Assembly (NCBI GenBank): GCA_903889015.1
Contig: CAISVS010000061.1
Location: 1-6,950 of the forward strand
Source of the DNA: an uncultured bacterium
GTDB taxonomy: Bacteria; Patescibacteriota; Saccharimonadia; Saccharimonadales; Saccharimonadaceae
Length of the DNA: 6,950 nucleotides
Direction of reading: 5' to 3'
Part shown: positions 1 to 5,490 of the stretch, piece by piece
How the letters are laid out: the number at the start of each line of letters is the position of its first letter
Numbering within the stretch: position 1 is the stretch's first letter
Notes under the pieces: generated by a model
What the model was told of the DNA's origin: nothing
The model's input: the letters and a program-made list of their open reading frames with translations, nothing else
The model's database searches: none
Position numbers and translations under genes: made by a program

Positions 1-612
1 AAACAGGAATTGCAATTAACTATGGCTGATGTGGCATTAGAACAAGCGACATTAGATCAAGTTATTTTGCCGACTAAATATAATAACTTTTTTTTGGCGC
101 CAACTATTCCTGGACTGGCCAATGCCGAGGCTCAATTGGCCCAAGCCGACCGACGTTTTTCGCGTTTAAAAAATGCTATCGAAGCTTGTACTGGTGAATA
201 TGATGTGATTGTCATCGACAGTCCGCCTAGCCTTAGTTTGCTGACCGTTAATGGGCTGGTGGTGGCTAAATACGTGTTGTTGCCGGTTCAGGCTGAGTTT
301 TATGCCCTTGAAGGCTTAGGACAGTTGCTAGAGACGATGAAGCTAGTACGCAAAGGTATGAATCCGATGCTAGAATTGTTGGGAGTGTTGCCGACTATGA
401 TGGATACGAGAACAACTTTAAGTGGTCAGGTGCACGAAGAAATCAAAAAACATTTTCCTGGTAAGGTATTTGATACAGTTATTCCACGAAATATTCGTTT
501 GGCCGAGGCGCCAAGCCATGGTTTGCCGATTGGTGCTTATGACAGGTTTTCAAAAGGCGCACGGGCCTATAAAGCGTTTACAAAGGAGGTGATTAGTCGT
601 GCCAATATCTAA
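1..612 (+). CDS. parA: ParA/Soj chromosome-partitioning ATPase, 5'-truncated by the window edge
   Basis: This is the C-terminal part of a ParA/Soj P-loop ATPase, which works with ParB to segregate the replication-origin region. The frame is open from base 1, so the true start lies upstream; the TTG at 10 is not a credible start. About 203 codons are visible against a usual 250-260, so the missing part should contain the deviant Walker A (KGGVGKTT-type). The Walker B region is clear at 202-231 (hydrophobic run ending IDSPPS, then LSLLTVNGL), matching the ID(C/S)PPSLGLLTxNAL signature of Soj-like proteins. Near the C-terminus IPRNIRLAEAPSHGLPI (about 481-531) is the classic conserved Soj segment. 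The stop TAA at 610-612 lies inside parB, giving a 14-bp overlap and probable translational coupling. The family call is very secure. The partner gene next door supports a chromosomal par role rather than MinD, which lacks this tail motif. Confidence 0.95.
   Translation, partial: KQELQLTMADVALEQATLDQVILPTKYNNFFLAPTIPGLANAEAQLAQADRRFSRLKNAIEACTGEYDVIVIDSPPSLSLLTVNGLVVAKYVLLPVQAEFYALEGLGQLLETMKLVRKGMNPMLELLGVLPTMMDTRTTLSGQVHEEIKKHFPGKVFDTVIPRNIRLAEAPSHGLPIGAYDRFSKGARAYKAFTKEVISRANI
582..593 (+). promoter_or_regulatory. Very strong Shine-Dalgarno for parB
   Basis: AAAGGAGGTGAT lies inside the end of parA and ends 5 bases before the GTG start at 599; the core AGGAGG is 9 bases from it. All 12 bases can pair with the usual 16S rRNA 3' end. 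This fixes GTG 599 as the parB start and suggests efficient reinitiation within the parA-parB message. Confidence 0.85.
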
Positions 613-1498
613 AAAAAGTCAAAAGCATGGTTTAGGTAGGGGCTTTGAATCGCTAATACCAACCGATTTATTGGACGAGTCATTTGACCCAACAGCTTCA
701 CAAGATCAACGAGTCAGTGAACTGCGTAATATTAAAATTGATCAAATTGTTGTTGACCCTGATCAGCCGCGACGTCAATTTAGCCAAGAGGAATTGGACG
801 AACTGGCCGATTCGATTGATGAACACGGTGTTTTGCAACCAATTATCGTTACTCCATACAAAGGTGGCTATCAAATTGTGGCTGGTGAGCGTCGATATCG
901 AGCGTCTAAACAGGCTGGACTGGACAAGATTCCAGCTTTGGTGCGAACCTTGACTAATCAGCACAAATTAGAGATTTCATTAATTGAAAATTTACAGCGC
1001 CAAGATTTAAATCCAATGGAAACAGCGACGGCGTATTTGAAACTGCGTGACCAATTTAATTTAACTATCGAACAAATTGGTAAACGAGTCGGTAATCGTT
1101 CGATGAGTGCTGTCAGCAACAAATTACGACTGTTAAAATTGCCTGAATTTGTTAGGGCGGCATTGGTCAGTGGGCAAGTGTCCGAAGGACAGGCAAAACC
1201 ATTGATTGGCCTTGACGAAGATATTATTGAAAAAGTTTTCCCTAAAATTATCAAAGAAGAATGGACCGCCCGTAAAGTTGAACAATTTGTGGTTGATTTG
1301 AAAAAGAATCGACTGGACCACGAAGTTGTTTCTCCTAAAAAAATCGTCGAACAACCTTATAGGGTACAACTAAAGCGTATTCAAAACCATTTGCAAGCCG
1401 ATGTCAGAATTCAGACTAACACCAGAGGTGCTGGACAGATTACGATTAAATTCAAAAACGAAAAAGAATTTGAACGTCTTCAAAACTTATTAGGTTAG
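599..1498 (+). CDS. parB: ParB/Spo0J chromosome-partitioning protein (CTPase, parS-binding)
   Basis: A 299-residue ParB, close to the usual 280-300. ParB loads on parS sites, spreads as a CTP-dependent clamp and stimulates the ParA ATPase. It starts at GTG 599, chosen for the strong Shine-Dalgarno. The N-terminal ParA-contact motif is visible as HGLGRGFESLI (10-20). The ParB/Srx-like CTPase domain spans about 43-130, with GVLQPIIV (77-84), the nucleotide-binding GERRYRAS (96-103) and ENLQRQDLNPMETA (130-143). A KorB-type helix-turn-helix covers about 152-205. The C-terminal dimerisation domain is about 250-299. Two departures from Spo0J are seen in the DNA-binding part: the stretch after RVG (NRSMSAVSNKLR) appears one residue longer than the usual KSRxHVANxLR, and the normally GHAR-like helix reads GQAK (197-200). 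No canonical parS (TGTTTCACGTGAAACA) is visible in the window. The stop TAG is 2 bases from the convergent lepB stop. Confidence 0.96.
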   Translation: MPISKKSQKHGLGRGFESLIPTDLLDESFDPTASQDQRVSELRNIKIDQIVVDPDQPRRQFSQEELDELADSIDEHGVLQPIIVTPYKGGYQIVAGERRYRASKQAGLDKIPALVRTLTNQHKLEISLIENLQRQDLNPMETATAYLKLRDQFNLTIEQIGKRVGNRSMSAVSNKLRLLKLPEFVRAALVSGQVSEGQAKPLIGLDEDIIEKVFPKIIKEEWTARKVEQFVVDLKKNRLDHEVVSPKKIVEQPYRVQLKRIQNHLQADVRIQTNTRGAGQITIKFKNEKEFERLQNLLG

Positions 1499-1500
1499 TT

Positions 1501-2100
1501 TTAGAAAGTTCGAATCTTGTCGAATGGAAAGACGCGGACGCTGACTGGTCCGATGATGTCATAAAATGGAATTGTACCAAGCCCGTTACGAGAATCATAT
1601 GAATTTGTACCTTGACGATGGTCGCCAGATACAAATAATTCACCATCAGGAACTTTCCAAGTACCACTACCGCTGGTTGGACTACCGGGCTCGCCATTAT
1701 TGGCGTCGTCTGGATTGAAACCGTTGGGATTTGCGTTGTTGTAGACTGTATAAGAACCGTTGCTTAAAACCACTTTTTCACCAGGGAAGGCAATGACGCG
1801 TTTTACGATAAATTCATCGGCCATGCCAGTAGCGTATTGAGGGTTTTTAAAGACAATTATTTGTCCACGATCGGGGATGTAGTCTTTATTTTGAATTTGA
1901 GCCAAGGTGACTGGTATACGGTTGACTATTAAACGGTCACCAGTGAACATAGTTGTTTGCATACTAGGGCCAACTACACTATAACTACGAAAAATAAAGT
2001 TATTTATTAGTAATGTTCCGACCAGAACGCAGGCTACAAAAATAATAATGCCAAAAGCATCTTTTATAAATGGATAGCGCCGAATTATTCCTGATTCCAT
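1501..2100 (-). CDS. lepB: Signal peptidase I
   Basis: A 199-residue type I signal peptidase, anchored in the cytoplasmic membrane, that removes signal peptides from Sec/Tat-exported proteins. The short size and single N-terminal membrane segment (about 15-38) resemble Gram-positive SipS-type enzymes. The nucleophile is Ser46 in VVGPSMQTTM (42-51). The general base is Lys100 in VKRVIAFPGE (99-108), the box D equivalent. Box E is GDHRQGTNSYDSRNGLG (159-175). The C-terminal VFPFDKIR (190-197) matches the family end. Odd points are that the usual PSMxPTL reads PSMQTTM, and that GDNRxxSxDSR has His for Asn and about two extra residues before SYDSR. A Gly/Asn/Pro/Ser-rich stretch (about 121-147) precedes box E. 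The catalytic Ser and Lys are intact, so I expect an active enzyme. The start is ATG 2100, with no Shine-Dalgarno but a -10 element immediately upstream. It ends 2 bases from parB, tail to tail. Confidence 0.95.
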   Translation of the reverse strand: MESGIIRRYPFIKDAFGIIIFVACVLVGTLLINNFIFRSYSVVGPSMQTTMFTGDRLIVNRIPVTLAQIQNKDYIPDRGQIIVFKNPQYATGMADEFIVKRVIAFPGEKVVLSNGSYTVYNNANPNGFNPDDANNGEPGSPTSGSGTWKVPDGELFVSGDHRQGTNSYDSRNGLGTIPFYDIIGPVSVRVFPFDKIRTF

Positions 2101-2108
2101 CTGTATCT

Positions 2109-2114
2109 ATTATA
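2109..2114 (-). promoter_or_regulatory. Putative lepB promoter -10 (TATAAT), leaderless geometry
   Basis: The minus strand reads a perfect TATAAT whose 3' end is 8 bases before the lepB ATG, so transcription would start about 1-3 bases before or at the start codon. No convincing -35 lies 16-18 bases upstream (best TGTTTA). A second candidate lies further up on the same strand: TTGATA (2152-2157) and TATACT (2128-2133) with an 18-base spacer, which would give a leader of about 20 bases, still without a Shine-Dalgarno. Confidence 0.5.
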
Positions 2115-2138
2115 CACTGATTTATGGAGTATAAACAG

Positions 2139-2202
2139 AAATACTTATGTATATCAAGTGTTTTAATATGTCTGTAAGTTAGGTATAGTAGTATAAGTAT
2201 TT
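2139..2202. repeat. 10-bp inverted repeat in the lepB/LCP divergent region
   Basis: AAATACTTAT at 2139-2148 is the exact reverse complement of ATAAGTATTT at 2193-2202, with 44 bases between the arms. The right arm abuts the LCP start codon. The left arm lies upstream of the lepB -10 on the other strand, so both divergent transcripts contain ATAAGTATTT in their own direction. This could be a pair of operator half-sites, a shared promoter/start element, or chance in AT-rich DNA. Confidence 0.45.
2184..2197 (+). promoter_or_regulatory. Putative LCP-gene promoter, two -10 candidates
   Basis: TATAGT (2184-2189) and TATAAG (2192-2197) lie 13 and 5 bases upstream of the ATG at 2203. Start sites about 7 bases downstream would give a leader of roughly 6 bases, or none. 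No good -35 is seen at the right distance and there is no Shine-Dalgarno before the ATG. Which hexamer is used cannot be told from sequence. Confidence 0.35.
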
Positions 2203-3843
2203 ATGAAGAACAAAAAGTCCTCGACAGATGGTTTTATTCCCAGACGGTCCGGCGAACAGCTGGGTGATTTGCATAGCGAAAACAAACGCGCTACGTTTAG
2301 CTCGGAATTAGAATATCGACCACTTCATACCGGAGATAATAATGACGTACGTCCAATCGGTGATCCACAGTCGGGCCGTGGGTTAGGTCGTTCTGATATT
2401 GATGATTCTTTGAAGGATATTGATGAAGATAGTGATGAAAAGGTTGTAAAAAAACTAAGTCGCAAACAGCGTCGACGCTTGGCTGGTCAAGTTAAAAGAC
2501 CACGTAGTTTGATTAAGCGGATTATAAAATGGTTTATAATTATAATTTTTGTGGCAGCTTTGGGTGTAGGTGGGTATATGGCCTATAAGTTTTATACTGC
2601 TGGCAGTAATATACTTCAGGGTAGCTTTTTGGATATATTAAAGACTCAGGCGTTAAAACAAGATAGTAATGGCCGAAGCAACTTTTTAGTGTTAGGAACT
2701 TCGGAGGATGATTTAGGCCATGACGGAGCCAACTTAACAGATTCAATGTTAGTCGTAAGTATTGATCAGACCAATAAAAATGTCTATATGTTCAGTGTAC
2801 CGCGAGATTTATATGTGAAATATGGCACAGCTTGTACTTCGGGCTATTCTGGAAAAATAAACGCGTATTTTAGTTGTGTTAATGAAGATACGACAACCGA
2901 AGCTGAACAGGACAGGTTGACTCAGACCCAAAAATTAGTCGGAGATATTTTTGGCATGGATATTCAATATGGTATTCATGTTAACCATACTGTTATAAAA
3001 GAAGCAGTTGATGCCGTTGGCGGTGTTGATGTTGATATTCAGGGCAGTAATGGCGACTCGGGAGTGTTGGATCGTAACTTTGACTGGCGCTGTAGTTATA
3101 AGTGTTATTTAGTTAAGTATGATAACGGCGTGTACCATTTGGATGGCGAGCATGCGTTATTCTTGTCGATGGCTAGGGGTGATGTGGCGCCAACTTATGG
3201 TTTAGGAAATTCGAATTTTGATCGTGAAAAAAACCAGCAAAAAATCATGATGGCCTTAAAAGATAAAGCTATGACCACTGGCACTTTGACTAATTTAACC
3301 GCAGTGATGAAATTAATTGATACTTTTGGTGCGAATTTACGTACTAATATTCAGACTGCCGAAATAAGGACAATTGCCAAGGTGGCTAGTGAAGTAAAGA
3401 CATCTGATATTTTTATGCTAAGCCTAGTTGGTGTTGATAATTCTGTCGTTAAGTCTGGCAATTATGATGGCGCCAGTGTGGTGATGCCATCAGCAGGCAT
3501 GTATGATTATAGTGAAATTCAAAATTTTATTAAAAAGAATGTTACCAGTGATCCTATAATAAAAGAAGCGGCGCCAATTGTTGTGCTGAATGCAACTGGT
3601 CAGGCTGGATTTGGTCAAACCAAAGCTGATGTGTTAACAGCGGCTGGCTATACGATATCGTCAGTTGGCAATGCACCTGATGGCACCTATGACAGTGTGG
3701 AAGTTTATCAAATAGGCACCGACAGCAGTGCAACAGCTGCTAAATTGGCAAAGACGTATAATGTGACAATTAAAATTACTAAGCCACCGATTACAGTTGA
3801 TCCGGATGTTAAATTTGTGATTATTTTTGGAGCTACCAGTTAG
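2203..3843 (+). CDS. LytR-CpsA-Psr (LCP) family envelope-polymer transferase with LytR_C domain
   Basis: A 546-residue membrane-anchored LCP protein. The family transfers lipid-linked glycopolymers (teichoic acids, capsule, arabinogalactan) to peptidoglycan outside the membrane. Residues 1-106 are a charged cytoplasmic tail, acidic (66-79) then strongly basic (83-108). One membrane helix covers about 107-130. The LCP domain spans about 158-355: FLVLGTSEDD (161-170), TDSMLVVSID (179-188), FSVPRDLYV (197-205), KINAYF (218-223), VDAVGGVDVDI (269-279), HLDGEHALFLSMAR (312-325) and NFDREKNQQ (338-346). A LytR_C domain follows at about 457-546 (PIVVLNATGQAGFG to VKFVIIFG). Departures from the family: the paired Arg of the usual (V/A)RxR reads MAR (Met323, Arg325), the usual RSDTM reads LTDSM, and the usual RxxRQQ reads REKNQQ. 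Four exported Cys (211, 225, 297, 301) could form disulfides. The cargo polymer is unknown. The start is ATG 2203, and the next Met in frame falls inside the membrane helix. It is probably co-transcribed with the membrane gene 35 bases downstream. Confidence 0.92.
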   Translation: MKNKKSSTDGFIPRRSGEQLGDLHSENKRATFSSELEYRPLHTGDNNDVRPIGDPQSGRGLGRSDIDDSLKDIDEDSDEKVVKKLSRKQRRRLAGQVKRPRSLIKRIIKWFIIIIFVAALGVGGYMAYKFYTAGSNILQGSFLDILKTQALKQDSNGRSNFLVLGTSEDDLGHDGANLTDSMLVVSIDQTNKNVYMFSVPRDLYVKYGTACTSGYSGKINAYFSCVNEDTTTEAEQDRLTQTQKLVGDIFGMDIQYGIHVNHTVIKEAVDAVGGVDVDIQGSNGDSGVLDRNFDWRCSYKCYLVKYDNGVYHLDGEHALFLSMARGDVAPTYGLGNSNFDREKNQQKIMMALKDKAMTTGTLTNLTAVMKLIDTFGANLRTNIQTAEIRTIAKVASEVKTSDIFMLSLVGVDNSVVKSGNYDGASVVMPSAGMYDYSEIQNFIKKNVTSDPIIKEAAPIVVLNATGQAGFGQTKADVLTAAGYTISSVGNAPDGTYDSVEVYQIGTDSSATAAKLAKTYNVTIKITKPPITVDPDVKFVIIFGATS

Positions 3844-3863
3844 GCCAAAGGGCCAATCGTGGT
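3835..3863 (+). other. Imperfect hairpin over the LCP stop codon
   Basis: ACCA (3835-3838) pairs with TGGT (3860-3863), and TT-[A]-GGCC (3840-3846) pairs with GGCC-AA (3851-3856) around an AAAG loop, giving about 10 pairs with a bulge and an internal loop. No T-run follows, so it does not look like an intrinsic terminator. It covers the LCP stop and the TG of the downstream extended -10. It might protect the message or partly attenuate read-through, or be chance. Confidence 0.25.
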
Positions 3864-3868
3864 ATACT
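3860..3868 (+). promoter_or_regulatory. Putative extended -10 for the membrane-protein gene
   Basis: TGGTATACT matches an extended -10 (TGnTATAAT with one change). It ends 10 bases before the ATG at 3879, so the transcript would begin only about 3-4 bases upstream, too short for a Shine-Dalgarno, and none is present. An internal promoter here would allow expression independent of the LCP gene. Confidence 0.45.
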
Positions 3869-3878
3869 AGTAACAGAT

Positions 3879-4679
3879 ATGGAGTTTCTAAAGATTGTTA
3901 AAAGGCGCTCGTTTCTCAACGAAGCCGTATATATCGCCCTAAACGTAGGTTTATCTGTTAGTATAATGATTTTAGTTAGGGTGACTGGTCTGTTGTGGCC
4001 GTCATTTGGGTTGGTGTTTTTAAGCAAATGGCGAATATTTGCCGTTCGACCACGTTTTTGGTTTGCTAATATCCAAACTAACATGGTAAGTTTTATTGTT
4101 AGTATTAGTTTTGTCGTCTTTTTGTATACAACAGGGCAGGCTAATCTTAGTGAATTGCAAATCATTATTTTTCAGAGTTTGTTAGTGTTGCTTGATATCA
4201 TTTGGTTGGTTTTATTAAAGCCTCAATCAAAACGTCTGTATGTTGTTTTGCAGGCTGGTGTGGCCTTGTTTGTTGGTATAACAGCAATCTTTAGTATGTC
4301 TTATGGTTGGATGTCGTCATTTGTTGTTTTACTGACTTGGCTGGTTGGTTACGCAGTCGCCCGACATGTACTTAACAGCTATGATGACGAAGCTCATGCT
4401 TTATTCTTGAGTTTGGCTTGGGGGTTTGTGTTGGCCGAGATTGGATGGTTGGCATATCATTGGACGATTGCGTATCAATTGCCTCTAGTTAAAGGTATAT
4501 TGTTGCCACAGGTTTCGATTATTGCTTTGTGTTTTGGATTTTTGACTTATAAGTCGTATGATTCATATTATCACCATCAAAAAATTCGGTTTGTTGATAT
4601 TATTTTGCCACTTTTATTTACAGTCAGTATTGTTGCGATGTTGCTGATTGCATTTAACAATGTGACTACTGGTGTTTAA
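3879..4679 (+). CDS. Uncharacterised polytopic membrane protein, about 8 TM segments
   Basis: I do not recognise a named family. The 266-residue protein is very hydrophobic. Likely membrane segments are about 16-35, 67-85, 92-113, 119-140, 144-164, 173-194, 202-223 and 238-259. Between the first two lies a basic aromatic stretch, SKWRIFAVRPRFWFANIQTN (49-68), which looks like a conserved amphipathic or cytoplasmic element. Charged or polar loops include KPQSKR (114-119), LNSYDDEAH (165-173) and YHHQK (231-235). By the positive-inside rule the N-terminus (KIVKRR, 5-10) is cytoplasmic. There is no signal peptidase site, nucleotide-binding or catalytic motif that I can name. It sits 35 bases after the LCP gene on the same strand, so an envelope role is a reasonable guess and no more. 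The start is ATG 3879, with no Shine-Dalgarno but an extended -10 just upstream. Its last 14 bases overlap the convergent prmC end. I am confident the gene is real, not what it does. Confidence 0.85.
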   Translation: MEFLKIVKRRSFLNEAVYIALNVGLSVSIMILVRVTGLLWPSFGLVFLSKWRIFAVRPRFWFANIQTNMVSFIVSISFVVFLYTTGQANLSELQIIIFQSLLVLLDIIWLVLLKPQSKRLYVVLQAGVALFVGITAIFSMSYGWMSSFVVLLTWLVGYAVARHVLNSYDDEAHALFLSLAWGFVLAEIGWLAYHWTIAYQLPLVKGILLPQVSIIALCFGFLTYKSYDSYYHHQKIRFVDIILPLLFTVSIVAMLLIAFNNVTTGV

Positions 4680-5490
4680 AGACGATTATATAGTTGGCTT
4701 GTTGAATAACCGTAAATGAATGTTTTTCAGCGTAGTTTATTAGGTCAGGGTGTTGATCTGGGTCGGCTTCGATAATTAAATATCCACTGCTGTGTAATAT
4801 TTTTTTAGCTTGAGTTATTAATTCTTCGATTAAAGCTTTGCCGCCATTATCGGCGAATAAAGCCAGCGCTGGTTCGTAGTTTGTCTCGGGTGATCTGTCC
4901 CAAGATTCGTCGACATATGGTAAATTGGCTATGATAATATCAAGTTGGTCTGGATAGTTTTTCAGTAGGTCACTTTGTAATATTTTAACATCGGCTGATA
5001 AGGTTTTGGCATTTTGGGATGCAACCTCTAAAGCTTCGGGGCTGATATCTGTTAATGTGACGTTTAGGTTGGGAAATTCTAGTTTTGCGGTGATACCAAG
5101 GCAGCCGCTGCCAGTCCCAACATCAATTAGGTTGGTAGTTGGCAAGTGATAATTAGTAGGCGATAATATATCTTTTAATATTGTAATAATATCTTCAGAT
5201 TCAGGGCGGGGGATTAAGGTTGCTGGGGTGACTGTGAAGTTTCGCCCATAGAATTCTTTATAACCTGTTATGTAAGCGATAGGTATACGATTTAGGCGTT
5301 TTGTTATATAGCCATCGGCGTCATTTAGTTGTTGTTCGTCAAGAATTTGATCGGGATGGGCGTGTAAATATGTGCGATCTTTTTTTAAAGCGTCAGCCAA
5401 AAGAATCTCGGCATCTAGGCGCGCGCTAATTATATCGGCGACCGATAATTGTGTTGTTGCGGAAATTATCCAATCTTTAATGGCTGGCAT
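4666..5490 (-). CDS. prmC: Peptide chain release factor N5-glutamine methyltransferase (PrmC/HemK)
   Basis: A 274-residue SAM-dependent methyltransferase that methylates the glutamine of the GGQ motif in release factors. The N-terminal helical substrate-binding domain (about 1-85) ends with [16 protein letters not shown] (70-85), followed by LIPRPESED (92-100), close to the family's LIPRPETE. SAM motif I is [10 protein letters not shown] (123-132), and the acidic residue of motif II is in LTDISPEAL (146-154). The catalytic (N/D)PPY tetrapeptide reads NLPY (189-192), a Pro-to-Leu change, with YEPALAL (205-211) correctly placed after it. Length and order are normal for PrmC. Its start, ATG 5490, lies inside the prfA end (14-bp overlap). 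A weak AAGAGAG about 13 bases upstream is the only Shine-Dalgarno-like sequence, so coupling to prfA translation is likely. The 3' end overlaps the convergent membrane gene by 14 bp, with no terminator visible. Confidence 0.93.
   Translation of the reverse strand: MPAIKDWIISATTQLSVADIISARLDAEILLADALKKDRTYLHAHPDQILDEQQLNDADGYITKRLNRIPIAYITGYKEFYGRNFTVTPATLIPRPESEDIITILKDILSPTNYHLPTTNLIDVGTGSGCLGITAKLEFPNLNVTLTDISPEALEVASQNAKTLSADVKILQSDLLKNYPDQLDIIIANLPYVDESWDRSPETNYEPALALFADNGGKALIEELITQAKKILHSSGYLIIEADPDQHPDLINYAEKHSFTVIQQANYIIVFKHQ

Noticed and set aside
684..1369. Several open frames of 78-98 codons inside parB on both strands
   Set aside because: They overlap a gene with clear ParB motifs, lack ribosome sites and have no recognisable protein character; they are shadows of the real frame.
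1509..1524. TTCGA/TCGAA short inverted repeat as a parB terminator
   Set aside because: Only 5 pairs, inside lepB coding sequence and not followed by a T-run.
2101..2202. Riboswitch or small RNA in the largest intergenic region
   Set aside because: Only 102 bases, promoter-like and AT-rich, with no compact GC-rich helices; both genes appear to start almost at their promoters, leaving no room for a leader.
3833..4165. 110-codon antisense frame across the LCP/membrane-gene junction
   Set aside because: It lies opposite two well-supported starts and stops, has low-complexity composition and no ribosome site.
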